64,000 nucleotides of DNA, from NCBI GenBank assembly GCA_008704415.1, contig VXIS01000144.1:44985-108984 (forward strand), read 5' to 3'. Both the position numbers and the translations under genes were made by a program. Below the pieces are notes generated by a model, which was given only the letters and a program-made list of their open reading frames with translations, did not search any database and was not told the origin of the DNA. Positions 34,446 to 46,004 of the stretch are shown here, one piece after another; the first letter of the stretch is position 1, and every line of letters begins with the position of its first letter. This DNA is from Sphaerosporella brunnea. Taxonomy: Eukaryota > Ascomycota > Pezizomycetes > Pezizales > Pyronemataceae.

Positions 34446-36308
34446 ATGGCGCCCGAACGACGCTCAAAGCGAAAGGCCGATGTCCTCGAAGAGCCTACCA
34501 AAAACGTCGCATCTGACAACGTCACCGACGGCCCAGCCGGCGCTCAAGCTACCACGACGCGCAAAGGTCGCGGAGCCAAGGCGACCACAACTGTGACCGC
34601 AGCGACGAGCAAGACCACAACCATAACAAAAGTGACGAAGACGAAGACGAAGGCCACTGCCTCGAAGGTTACCCCTCCCGCCTCGCTTGGTCGGACCAGC
34701 TCGCGTCTCAAGGAGAAGGAAGAGAAAGAGAAGACTGCACCCCCTAAGAACAAGAACGCTCCGGAGCCTGATGATCGTCCCGTCAAGAAGGCGCGCGCGT
34801 CTCCGAAGCCTACTCCTAAGCCGACCCCTAAGTCCTCCCCCAAGGCATCCGCTAAGGCCAAGCCCACTGCGAAGCCCACTGTGAAGCCCACTGCAAAGCC
34901 CACTGCAAAGCCGAAGGCCGCTCCGAAACAGAAGGCTGCTCCCAAGCCTCTTCCGATCCTGACCACACCTCCTTCCGAACGCTTAAAAGTGTTCATGTGT
35001 GGTACCGGAGAGTACTGCGAGTTGGGACTGGGTCCGCAGCCGAACGCCAAGACCGTCAAGCGGCCTAGGCTTAACCCGTTCTTGGATATCGAGAAGGTCG
35101 GTATCGTTGCTGTCGCTTACGGTGGTATGCACGGAGCTGCCCTCACGCATGATGGCAAAGTCTACACCTGGGGAGTGAATGACTTGGGCGCCCTCGGTAG
35201 AATTACAAGAACCGGTGACGCGAAGACGAAGGACGTTGATTCGGATAGCGAAGACGAGGATGAGGTTCCCCTTAATGAGGACGAGAGCACTCCCAAACTC
35301 GTCGAGTTACCTGAGGGAACTGTGATTACAAGGATTGCTGCTTCCGACAGCTCCACTGTTGCTGTTACTGAGACAGGCCTTGTTTACGGATGGGGCACGT
35401 TCAGAGTAGGTTTCCCGGAACATTAATTGATGATTCCTCTGCTAACATGTTATTAGTCTAACGACGGTGTGCTGGGATTTACTCCTACCACTCGCATTCA
35501 AACTACCCCTGGTCTCATCAAGGAGCTCAAAGGGATTATAGATGTGGCATGTGGAAACGACCATGTACTCGCTTTGGACAACAAGGGCAAGGCTTGGGCT
35601 TGGGGCAATGGGCAGCAGAACCAGCTGGGTCGTCGAGTTGTTGAGCGCACGCGCATTCAGGGTCTTATCCCCCGTGAGGTTGGAATCCCTCGCAAGAAGG
35701 TTCGATCTATCCATTCGGGATCGTTCCACTCATTTGCCGTCACTACGGATGGATTGGTTTATGCATGGGGGCTCAACTCGTTCGCCCAGTGCGGAATGTA
35801 CATGGAGGCCGAGGATGAGAGCACCACCTTGATCGTCCCGATCCCGACCCGTGTGCCCGCTCTTATTGACTATGACATTGTCATGCTCGACGGAGGCGAT
35901 CGTCACTCGATTGCTCTAACCCGCGAAGGAGATCTGCTGGCTTGGGGCCGCATGGATGCCCACCAGGTTGGAATTGGCCTCGATAAGCTTGACGTTGAGA
36001 ACGTCATCCTCGATGTCTCCGGCAAGCCCCGTTGCTTGATCGTTCCTGCCAAGGTCACGGACACCAAGTTCAAGACTATCGCATCCGGCTCTAACCACAA
36101 CATTGCCATCGGCAAGGATGATGGAGTCGCGTACGCGTGGGGATTTGGCGATCAGTACCAGTGTGGACAGGGCGAGCCCGGAACGGATGTCCCGGTGCCC
36201 ACCCCGATCAACAACACTGCTACCAATGGTGTCAAAATGGTCGGAGCTGCCTGTGGCGGTCAAGTCACTGTCCTGGCTGGAATTCCTGCCCAGACCAACG
36301 GCGCTTAA
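34446..36308 (+). CDS. SRM1: RCC1-type guanine nucleotide exchange factor for Ran
   Basis: RCC1 is the chromatin-bound exchange factor that charges Ran with GTP and so drives nuclear transport and spindle assembly. Two exons join in phase: 34446-35405 and 35457-36308, giving 603 residues. The first ~175 residues are a basic Lys/Ala/Pro/Thr-rich tail with repeated KPT/KPK units, longer than in yeast and suited to chromatin binding. The seven-bladed propeller follows, with typical repeats: GGMHGAALTHDGKVYTWGVN, ACGNDHVLALDNKGKAWAWG, GSFHSFAVTTDGLVYAWGLN, GDRHSIALTREGDLLAWGRM and GSNHNIAIGKDDGVAYAWGF. An acidic insert (DSDSEDEDEVPLNEDE) lies in the first blade loop. The intron is 51 bp. Confidence 0.96.
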
Positions 36309-37117
36309 GCTTGGTGATTCAAGCTTTCGCTGATGTGCTACGGATATCACGAGCGACAAGACCAACAATCGAGTAGATTTGAAGGGGCGATACGATCAAC
36401 AAGTTTACGATACGAAAGGGGGGATATTTGTTTGGTCATTGATCACAATTGGCAAGTAGACGATTAGTTTTCTTCTTATGGGAGAGGGCTTTTTACAATA
36501 GGGGCGAGTAGGAGTTCTTGTGCTTTAGGTACTCTTACAATACGTTTTCCTTTTTTGTTCTTCTTTTCGGAGCGGGGTTTTTGTGTTTTACTCTTGCCTT
36601 TTTCTTTTTTGTGATTCCTTGTTCTTGGTTCTCTTCATCATCGTGGGAGGAAACGACCACCTTTTTTTTCTCATCTTTGCATATGGAGATTGCATGAAGG
36701 GATACATTGGCTTAACCAACTCACATGATTAGGAGGGGCCCGGGCAGCATCGTCACCACCTTTTTTAACCATTATTGTACTTATTTCTTGTATCATAGCT
36801 TTTTACGCCGAGGATTTTTAAAATCATTATCATCGTTGTCATCATTAGTCGGGGGGATTGTTGGGGTGTATTGCATTTGGGGCGGTGATGTTTAGTGACG
36901 GGCACTGCGGGGGTTTTTTTTTGGATGGTTTTGGCCATGGGATGGGTTGGATTTGAATCGTGTGTATAGTGTATGTATACTAGAAGTTATCGACACGGTA
37001 AATGGGCGACTGCAACTGTCTATATTCGAACGATTTCGATTGTGATCAGTTTTGTTGGTGTTTGGTGGAGTGCAGGATATTGGTTGATAAATACTTGCGT
37101 GAAGGGCAAGGTATATT
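36309..37117. other. intergenic, RCC1 3' flank
   Basis: T-rich sequence with several T6-T8 runs (36540-36680, 36918-36925) is the probable RCC1 3' untranslated and termination region. No gene is seen before the tRNA. Confidence 0.55.
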
Positions 37118-37206
37118 CCCCCGTGGCGCAATTGGCTAGCGCGTCTGACTGTTATCCTTCAGCAATGGCATCAGGAGGTTGGTGGTTCAAGCCCACCCGG
37201 AGGAGT
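37118..37206 (+). tRNA. tRNA-Asn(GTT): tRNA-Asn(GTT) with a 15-nt intron
   Basis: The sequence folds as a tRNA. Acceptor arm TCCCCCG pairs with CGGAGGA with one C-A mismatch at position 4:69. The D arm is GCGC/GCGC, the anticodon stem TCTGA/TCAGG, and the T arm GGTGG-TTCAAGC-CCACC. The anticodon loop reads CTGTTA then A after removing 37156-37170, giving anticodon GTT (Asn). The A box (TGGCGCAATTGG) and B box (GGTTCAAGCCC) are intact. The discriminator base is G. The canonical intron position (after base 37) supports the call. Confidence 0.9.
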
Positions 37207-37210
37207 TTAT

Positions 37211-37216
37211 TTTTTC
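37211..37216 (+). terminator. RNA polymerase III terminator
   Basis: A T6 run starts 5 bp after the tRNA-Asn end, the usual Pol III stop signal. Confidence 0.75.
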
Positions 37217-39879
37217 TTCTCCCGAAGTGTAACGTACTAGTACAAGACCGCGAAGTTACACACGACGTAGTAGTTACAATGCCGCTTCACACCCACTCCG
37301 CAGCGAACAAATGGCGATGTGACCTTGCGCTCAGAGCTGTAGAATCGTGAGAAACGGCACTGCTATCTGTGGATTTCCGTTGTCATTTCCAAGCCGTACT
37401 ATCTACCTACTTAAAATACCTAGGTATACCAACAATGTTTGAGAGCTAGATGCAGCAGTAAGCTGGCCGTAGTGAAGTTATCCTCAAAGTGCAAGACGCA
37501 CCAGAAGGCGAGACTGTGTCGGCATTGGCTGCCATATTATTATAAAAGTCGCCCAAGTGCCGCCCCGATGCAGTTGGCCAATCAACACTGCACATTTATC
37601 AAGTGACTTTCATTGCAAAAGCTATACGCAGACAGATGGTAAACCGTTGTGAATAGAATGACCGAATTGCTTACACTGCGACAGCTCACCGCATGCTTCA
37701 CACATCCCATCGGGTTCTGAATGCGACTAGTACTCGTCTTGATTCCTTCACTCTATTTCTAATGTAAGCTACCTAAGTTGAAAGCGATCTCAACGTCACG
37801 GTAATGCCAGCGATGGATATTGACTGCGAGCACGGATTCAAACTATCGGGGAATCTGCCAATACCCTTAGAAGCGACGAAGGGAGAATTGCGGGCACTCA
37901 ACGATTGCAGTTATTTGCACAAGCGTGTCAAGCATCCATCACTGTCATTTACTCATAGCTTCAGTTAGTAAGAAACAACATTCAAGTTAGATGCGATGGG
38001 GGTGGATCTTACCTGGCGCGTCATACTCGCCCAGTACCTACTAGTACTAAGTACTCCAGTAGGTACGCTGCGATGGAGGATCATCTCTATCTTCACAGAG
38101 GGTAGACTAGCTTCGGCGGTACTAATCATGATCGGAGGGCAATTCTCCAAGTGTAAGGTCCGAGTTAGTAGCGAGCAAGAACGAGGGGACGTGATGGACG
38201 CAGTGTCCTAATGTTGTCAATAGATTTATGGGATACCAGGTATGTACTGTTGTGAAAAAGGGGGGGGGTTAAATAAAACGATAAGCAGATGATCAACCGA
38301 TCCTTTTTGAGCGAATAATTACCATATAATGATATCATGTGTAGAAAGCATATGTTTGAGCCGAGTAGACGTTTCCAAAGCGGCCGGCGTTCTAAAACAC
38401 AACGTTGTTAATTGTAAATGTTTTTTTGAGGCAAGACCTTTTTTGAAGGCATCTTAAATGGCTACGATGACAGCAACCCCGTAGCAGGCAGCAAGGCGAA
38501 TCATCGTGACAATACTTTCGCTTCAATGAGGAAGATGAAGAAGCCCAGCAGCCAGCAGGTGCACTGAGCCCCACCCGCCTACACACACACATGCAGATTC
38601 CTGGAATCGCAAAATTCCTTGCCAAAATTGAAAAGTAATAGGAAAATGTGCAAGTCTTGAGAGCAAAACTCTAGAATTGGAGAAGTTGACATTTGCTATG
38701 TTTTGAGAGGGCATGCACTGTAGCAATATAGACGTTTGATCAAGTGTTTCTCGACCCTAAATAATCAATGGATGGTTTGTAGAACCGACAGTGTTAATAC
38801 ATGGTCCCCACCGCCAAAGCATCGTATGTTCCCAGCACGTTTTGCCGGTGAAGGTCTCTTCCCCGCATTGGATGCTTTCGTTTCACAGACGATTCGCCCT
38901 ACTACAACGTTTCACTCCCCCAAAACGTCACTGAAGCATCGTAGATGCTGTGAAGACGCCCCACCAACGTTTCGCCGACGTCGACCATCTGCACACAATC
39001 ACACAACATTACTAAGACGTTTTCATTACCCAGGTCTAAGTCTATTCGTGCCAGCGCAGCAGAGGCTTATCTAGGCTAGCTTCACAGTCAGTCACTCGGG
39101 CCGGGTCAAATCGTGTGGAGGCGGTGGTTAGCGTTATTGCAGGACCATGTTACTTGCGTGAGCTCTTGCTTTCGCTGACAGAACCACCTTGACCAGTGCG
39201 CACAGTGCTGTCTGACTGCTGCATAAAACCCATAGTTACGTGATTGCGGCAACAAGTAACACTGGAACCTCAATTCGATATTTCACAACCGCTGCTGATA
39301 GGCAGGCTTTCTGCCAAGTCTACTACTGCTGAACACGGCTTAAGGAGGAAAGCTACACTCGGGTTGCTGATACCTTCCGTACATGCTTATCGTAGGTACT
39401 TAGGTAGAAGAGAAGATCACTAAACTGCATACTTCTAACCGCGAAAACGAAAACAGAAAACAGAACAGCAAACGCCCGGGTACTCCCCCTTTTCCTTCGC
39501 TCTTAAAAAACAAGATATAGACAGAGCTTGATAATAGCAAAGTAGTAGTAGCAACAGCAATCGCACAACTAATACACGCAGAAAAATGAATACAAAACTC
39601 CCCACATAAAAACAGAGAAAAAAAATATTCATCCCGCCGTGCCGACCCAACAACGCCAAAGACAAGACAAGACAGCACATGCAAAAAAAAATGCGATCAA
39701 TGATACAATTATGCCCGCAAACACCTCAGAAACGAGCCCCCATCGTCCTTCCCCTCCAATCCTGACATGTCAATGTCAACAGGTGGCTAGGTACAGGGCT
39801 CGCCCCTCCCATCACTTCCCCACCCTCACTGACACCCCCCCCCCCTCTTTGCCCCACCTTCACCGATATGGCGGTACGC
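37217..39879. other. intergenic, no gene recognised
   Basis: These 2.7 kb run from the tRNA to the SUMO-protease gene. I find no conserved protein, RNA gene or clear transposon ends. There is a G-run near 38262-38269 and a C-run near 39834-39844. Short ORFs at 38736-39074 and 39400-39684 have no recognisable features. Confidence 0.45.
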
Positions 39880-42041
39880 TTATTCTGCAAGGTGTTCGTT
39901 GTTTTCGTAATCAACCAGTTCGCCATTGTAAAGCTCGACTGCCATCAGCGCTCGTTGGTGGTTGATATTCGTAGAGCTAAAGTTGACTTTGCCGCGCCTG
40001 GCGTACACTTCCATCGTCTTAGCGGCGAAGATACCGCAGTCAAAACCGTTTGCCTGTTGCGGAGCGCGCGGATCCCAGTAGTTGATCCACCGTGACAGGT
40101 CTATCTTCTTGCCGGTGGCCTTTGATAAGCCTACCATATACGCCCGCATGGACTAAATTTTTACGTTAGAAACAACGGCCAGGAGTGGAATGGTAAGATA
40201 AGTACTCACATCATAGATCTTCTGGCTTGGCCCATTTTTAGGCATGATCGAATCATATACCTCAAAGCGTTCGAGTTTCAAGTTGATGACGCCCAGCGCC
40301 CAGTGATTTGAACCAAGGTGCAAAGGGAGCATGAGGAAGTCCAACTTCAAAACATCCTCTGGGGTGACGCCTCTTTTGAGGCCATATTTCGCTACACGGT
40401 CGTATCCACCCCGGCTCAGCGATTCGTAGAAGAAAGTGGTAAAAATCAATATCCGCGGCTTCTCCTCGTTTTCGCGCTCTTGAATCAGGTTGAGATAGTA
40501 GTTAATCGCTTCGTCATCGAGCCAGCCACCGTCCATAATACCCAGAACTCTCGCCAGCACCGTCGTTGTTAGGGAGTTGGTGCCTTTGACTAGTTTGTAT
40601 GAACGAACTTTATATGTTTTGTTGTTGTGCTCCATAACGTCTTTTGTGACATCGGTCAAGATTTTCTGATATTGGTTCAGTAATTTCCCTCTCAAGGGCG
40701 CAATAACCTCCCGGTCTGTCTGTTGTATGGTCAGTGCTAGAAGGTTGTGAGGACAGAGGAAAAATATACCTCTCGCCTCAAGCGTGCCACCTGTTCAGCG
40801 ATTTCATTTTGCCGTTTGCGGACTTCGTCTAGCCTTCGAAATTCTTTTTCGGGCTCTCGGCTGATTAGTTGAAGCATAGCCTTCAGCTGGGCTTGCTCTG
40901 TTTCTCCTCCTTGCGCCCGTCTCGCCCGTTCAATCTGTGGCCTATCGTGAGCTAACCATACCATGATCTCTGCCTCTGGGGAACGTACTGCCCGCTCTAG
41001 GTGACTCTTGGCGGATTCCTTCGGCCTCTGGACCGACTTCGTTATTCGGCCGCTAGAGACTCCGCTGCCGTGCGTCGCGGACTTAGAAAGTGAACTTCCC
41101 ATCGGCCTCAGAATGCGACCCCGCCCGGGAGTCGTGAATTGTGTGCTGGGGCGTGAGTGGGACCCAGTTGTGACTACAATTTCATGCTTCGTTGCGGCCT
41201 GGAGGGTGTTCAGGAGTATTTGACCAGCAGACCGCCTTTCTAGCGCTTTGGGATTAAATGGCTTCTCCGGCAGCTCTCTGTAGGGGACAGCGCCATGTGA
41301 ATCAAAATCTGGGTAATCTTTCTTTGAGCCCAGACTTTTGCTGGACGTTGCTTTCTTGACGGGTGTTTCGTCCTCGGAAGCAAGTGGCGAGGGCAGTTGT
41401 TGTGGAGGAGTCGATTTCTTTGTCGTTGACGCCACATCTTGTCTGCCAGCTCCGATTTTATGTTGTGCCCCGTCATGCCGTAACAAGTCAACGCTGTCAT
41501 CGTCGTCGTCATGTTGAGAGGAGGTGTCCAAAGTCCTTGCTGTGGGTCGTTAGAGGCGAACACGTAACAGGCTGAACCCTGCCCAGGCACAATTAGACAA
41601 ACCTTCTCCCCCGTCTGGTGTAGCTGCCACCAATGGCTTGCTGTCACCCTCGTTGTTGCCGTTTTCAGGTGCGGTAGTTGTTCTGGAATGTTGACTAGTA
41701 GCGCCGCCTTAGCTGCTGTCAGTTGAAAAGCACAGCTACGTAACGGACACAGTTTGCGAACCGAAAATCCAACTGTACGCCCGATTGAACCAGTCCATTG
41801 CCGGCTGCGACAGCGTGTCTGGAGCTGGAGCTGGAGGACGGGCGATCCGCGGACGCTGCTGGGGGGAAGCGGGTTGCAGAACGGGAGTGTCGGTATCCGT
41901 GAACTCTCCACGGGGCCTTTTCCGCAGGATGCTGCTGATGGTGGTGCTTGTCGAGGACGCGAGGGAGGCGACGGAGGGAGAGGGCGACGCGGCACGGCCA
42001 AGAGGTTTTCGCGAGGGGTGAGAGGTGCCAATGGATTCCAT
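39880..42041 (-). CDS. ULP1: Ulp1-type SUMO-specific cysteine protease (C48)
   Basis: This protease matures SUMO and removes it from targets. Five exons join in phase: 41762-42041, 41603-41707, 40770-41539, 40210-40719 and 39880-40152, giving 645 residues. The N-terminal 380 residues are disordered (Ser/Thr/Pro-rich, with an acidic HDDDDDS patch) and end in a coiled-coil segment (EFRRLDEVRKRQNEIAEQVA). The C-terminal catalytic domain includes GWLDDEAINYYLNLI, SNHWALGVI (His near 524), FEVYDSI (Asp near 541) and QQANGFDCGIFA (Gln and Cys near 594). The catalytic domain at the extreme C-terminus is the Ulp1/SENP1 arrangement, not Ulp2. All four introns are 50-63 bp. Exon 1-2 joints are less constrained by conservation. 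Confidence 0.92.
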
Positions 42042-42627
42042 CGCACGGGAAGCGAAGGTCGGGAGTTGGCGTCACCGATGACTGGCGGGCGGTGCTCTAA
42101 CTGGGGGGGGGGGGGGGCAGCGAGTCGGGGTTGACGAACAATACAGAACGGCGAAGGGGAACGGCGAACGGCGGCGTGCGGGAGGGATGGAGGGTGAGTT
42201 GTTGGCTGGGGGGAGCGGATAGAAGTGCGTGTCGATGCAAGATCGCGAGCGCGGATTGGAGGGAGTCGAAAGGTGATTTTTTTTTTTTCTAGATGTGCTG
42301 GGGAACGCGTGGGTGCATGGACGGGATACTATACTCTATGTGCATCTCTCTATCTCTCTCTTCTCTCTCAGACCGGCCCTTCGTTCTTTTCCGTCAGGTC
42401 CAGGTCAGACACGGATGCGTCCAAGTTGCCGGCGGGTGGCTTAGTTGAGTGCCAAGACAACCAGCCACAGCGTCAGCAGCACTCAGTACTATCGCGTTGC
42501 CAGCGATGTCGTTTTTCACCTATGTCGCGCTGAAAAGTACGCCGGCGGCTTTTGTGGGAACGACACTGCACCCCGCGCCCATTGCACCCCGCGCCCGAAG
42601 ACCCTGTAGTATTAAGCAATAGCCACC
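42042..42627. other. intergenic between ULP1 and a divergent small ORF
   Basis: A G-run lies at about 42104-42117 and a T-run near 42275-42287. TTGCACCCCGCGCCC-like sequence occurs twice in tandem near 42567-42597, just before the next ORF. No gene is seen. Confidence 0.5.
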
Positions 42628-42966
42628 ATGCAGCCTAATTTCAACGATCTTTCCGATAACGAACGCTTCCAGGACGAGTATTTAGAGGATGAAGGGGAAG
42701 TTGAGAGTGATTGGGAGACAGAGGAGAGCAGTGAAGACGAAAGCGAGGGTGATACAGAGGTGGAGCAGGACCACACGCGCGACCTGAGCCCGGAGATTGA
42801 GGCAGACATGGAATGTACGAGGGACCAGCTGTTAAATAAGGCGCTGGCTTCATATTTTGCTAAATATGAGTTGTGGGAAAAAAAACAGCTAAAGGTGAAG
42901 CCCAAGGCAGCAAAGATCCCCATACTAAGACTGGAGCACAACAACACATGGGGCAGCAGGCTTTAA
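42628..42966 (+). CDS. small acidic hypothetical protein
   Basis: A 112-residue ORF begins in a good fungal start context (GCCACCATG). The first 65 residues are very acidic (EDEGEVESDWETEESSEDES) and the last 45 are basic/amphipathic (SYFAKYELWEKKQLKVKPKA). I recognise no family. No intron is needed. It is divergent from the SUMO-protease gene. It could be a genuine small nuclear protein, an exon of a larger gene, or chance; only the start context and the strong charge segregation favour a real gene. Confidence 0.35.
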   Translation: MQPNFNDLSDNERFQDEYLEDEGEVESDWETEESSEDESEGDTEVEQDHTRDLSPEIEADMECTRDQLLNKALASYFAKYELWEKKQLKVKPKAAKIPILRLEHNNTWGSRL

Positions 42967-43881
42967 CGTTAGGAGAAAAAGAGGCATTGGTCAATCGCTT
43001 TCTTTATTGAATACCTGCCGATGGCCCGCAAGTATTGTTTTAGGCAACGCAGTAATTCAAAACCGCCTACCAGGAGGCAAGCTTGGATATACCTGGTATT
43101 ATGCCTTCAGATATTTTTTTTACCAAAGTCTACCTTCCTACCTATATTGACTATCTTTCAGCAGACCCGGAGTTCCTCCAGCGCTCTTGCCACCGCCTAT
43201 AGTCTCTCAATACCGTGCTTTTTGGAAGCATTAATCTGAGATCTACGCGGTTTGCGTGCACTCAGTCCTAACACATTCCTCCAGTATCGATTTTACCCCG
43301 TTTCTTTGATACTCTTCATTGCTCTATCTGCGCTGCGTGGAGCTGCTCAAGATCTCGATGAGAAGAAACGCCAGCCAGCCAACCTCCACGATGCACCGTC
43401 CTGATCCATCCGTGCTTCCACTGATCCATTGCTCGACCCCCAGAGCGCGTGAATTGTGTATTGCATAGAGTAGATACATGTACTCTAGTACTTAGATACA
43501 AAGCGTGGTATAAAACCACTGCCCAGATGTAACACCGAAAAACACATATGGTCACTGAACCCTGCTTACTTGCGAGCATGCTCTACATGTACCCATCCCC
43601 ACCGAACCCATCCTGTACACAAGCGATCTCGAACATCCCAGCCGCATCTTCAGCTCCTTCTCCCCACCATCCCGCCCGCATTCTATCCCCAGAACCCAGA
43701 AAATATAATACACCTTCATCGCCGCATCGCCGCATCGCCGCTGCAGCGGGCCTCGTTCGTCTGCCAAACCCTCCCCCCCCCCCCCCCAGCCGGCAACCCC
43801 CGCGGTTGACACCCCCGGCAGTGGTGTGGGAGCTGCCAAATTACCCACACCTTCCTCGCTCCGTTCTGAGAACAAACGACC
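42967..43881. other. intergenic, upstream region of arrestin gene
   Basis: No gene is recognised. A C-run lies near 43770-43787, close to the start of the next gene. CATCGCCG is repeated in tandem near 43719-43740. Confidence 0.5.
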
Positions 43882-45268
43882 ATGTCGGAGCTCACAAGTA
43901 CGTTCGGTCGGGTCGGCAGCAACTCGTCACCCCCAGTTACTGCTTTCGTGCGCGTTTCCGGCCCGCCGAACAGCAACTTCCTCGTGGGATATCCCGGCAT
44001 ATCGGCGACACTGGTATCCGCTCTTCCCTTCGCCAGAAAGTTGTGCTCCAGGTTTTCCCAGCGCTGACCGCTTGAATCCGTAGCCACGGATTGAAGGAAA
44101 GGTAGAGATTCGTCCGGCCGGTGGAGTAAGCGCGCCTGTTGGCATATCCTACGTTTGCATTGGCCTATATCGTCGAGAGTCAATTCATCCCCACGCCGAC
44201 AAGGTCCTCAGCAACCACCTAGCCGCTCCCCGAAAAGATATTCGAGATCTTGTGGGGCAGGAGATGCGCCTATTCCAGTGCTCCCCTGGGAAGCCATACG
44301 AAAGCGTTCTGGCTATGGATCTGCCATTCGTCTTATTCATACCGTTCGCTAGGGCCGGTGACGACATCGTCAAAGTACCTCCGGCGAGCTTACAGCTACC
44401 ATCCCGTGTGGCTGAAACGTACTATGAGCTTGTGGTTTCCGTGCAGCAGGGCCATGCGGAGCTCAAGAAGTATCCTTTCCCTGTACCGCTGTGTCGCTAC
44501 GACACACTCTCCACTTTCGGCATGTACAACAGACCAGAATCCCAAGAACGTGTATCAGATCATGTTGTCACCTTGGGCACCAGTTTGTCTCGGTGGTCAT
44601 TTGGGCCGGGCGATCCTGTGGAGATATTTGTGCGGTTAACTCCGAATCCAGACTGGATGTCCAAAGCAAGAAAGGTGTCGATTTCAAGGATCGTAGCAAC
44701 CATAGAGGAACAAATCACATACAACCCAGAGGGCGATGAGCCGACCACTAAGGTGAATAAGCTCATTCAAAAGAAGGAAGTGGTTGGGCAGAAGCTTCCC
44801 GACAAAGGTTACATGACGACAATAAATTTACAATTTCCCGCAAAGGAGTTGCATGACAGCGACGGCTTCCTAATGCGAGGCAAACCTGGGTTCCCATTGC
44901 ACGCAATAGCTGGATTCACCACTACGGCGACACTGTATAAGATTGAGTACTTCGTTTCCGTCAAAGTGCGCATGCCCCATGATCAATCGCCAGCTGTCAT
45001 TGCACATCGCTGACCACTGTCAAAGGCGCATTTATCTAGCTGCAAAGACATCCAAGTCCGCCAGAAGATAATCATCTCACCATTCGACCACCAAACATGC
45101 ATGGACGAAATGGAGGCCATAGAACTGGCAGCCAGGGACGCATACCACATCAATATCGAGAACCCGATGCTACCGGCCGTCACCATAATAAGACCGAACG
45201 ATCCGAACGCATTGCATTGCCTTGGAATGACCATGGTTGGGAATAAACGAAAATTATTGATTGAATGA
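43882..45268 (+). CDS. arrestin-domain protein
   Basis: This is an alpha-arrestin-like protein; in fungi such proteins act as adaptors in endocytosis and ubiquitylation of membrane proteins. Exons are 43882-44013, 44084-44965 and 45026-45268, giving 418 residues. A further 39-bp in-frame segment (about 43898-43936) may be a very short intron: its removal would give a more conserved start SELTITAFVRVSGPPNSNFL. The arrestin N-lobe shows GPPNSNFLVGYPGISATLPR and IEGKVEIRPAGG. The middle has SYVCIGLYRR and PGKPYESVLAMDLPFVLFIP, and the C-lobe runs to ISPFDHQTCMDEMEAIELAA and TIIRPNDPNALHCLGM. No PPxY motif was noticed, so it may not bind Rsp5 directly. The family is confident, the exact role open. 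Confidence 0.85.
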
Positions 45269-46004
45269 TCATGCGATTGTGGTTGTTGCAGAAATTTCAG
45301 GTCAAGAGACTAAAACGTCGTCTGAGTACATGGCCGAAAAGAGGCGTCCTCTGCATTCTGGAGTTTGATTGAACGGGTTTGAGTTGGCGCTTTGGGCTCT
45401 TCCCATGTATATGTCTGATACCTGTTTCTAGGGGGGCGTTATTTCGCGATTCTTTACTACAGTTTCTCTTAAGCTTGCTTTATATTCTATTTCCACAGGG
45501 TTATTTCTCCCTTTCTTGCCCTTTATTTCTTCTCTCGGTCTGGCCACTATCTTTTCTGTCATATTCTTTCGTCTCTGACGTCGGGAATCCATGGGCAGGT
45601 CTCGGCGAAATGGCATGCTTCATGGAGTTTGGGATGGGTTATCTTGATACGTTTGATTGTTTCTTTGTGTTGGGGAATGAGGGGGATGGGGTGCCTTCAA
45701 ATGGTATCTGTACGATGAATACTGGAAGGGGTATCGACGGAAGCAAAGTAATGCGCAGATGTGAGTGATAAATTATGCTACAACTGCAACAACTCCGTGC
45801 GTTGACTCGGGCCTCATAAGGCTGGGGCTCATTCTATTTGCCGATTCACAAGGTTTTTAACATGACTGATACCCTGGGATTGGAATGGAACTTGAACGTT
45901 TTCATATTCACAGGATGTCACTCACCTTTGATGCCAAGGCGCTGCTGGCTAACATAGCCATTAATTTCTAAGTGCCAACTGAATATGTAAAAAGCAGGTC
46001 CTGG
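45269..46004. other. intergenic between arrestin gene and inverted-repeat element
   Basis: Pyrimidine-rich sequence follows the arrestin stop. The plus-strand ORF at 45379-45768 is hydrophobic and low complexity with no family signal. No gene is recognised. Confidence 0.45.

Noticed and set aside
45379..45768. 129-residue plus-strand ORF after the arrestin gene
   Set aside because: Hydrophobic, low-complexity translation of T-rich sequence in the likely arrestin 3' flank.
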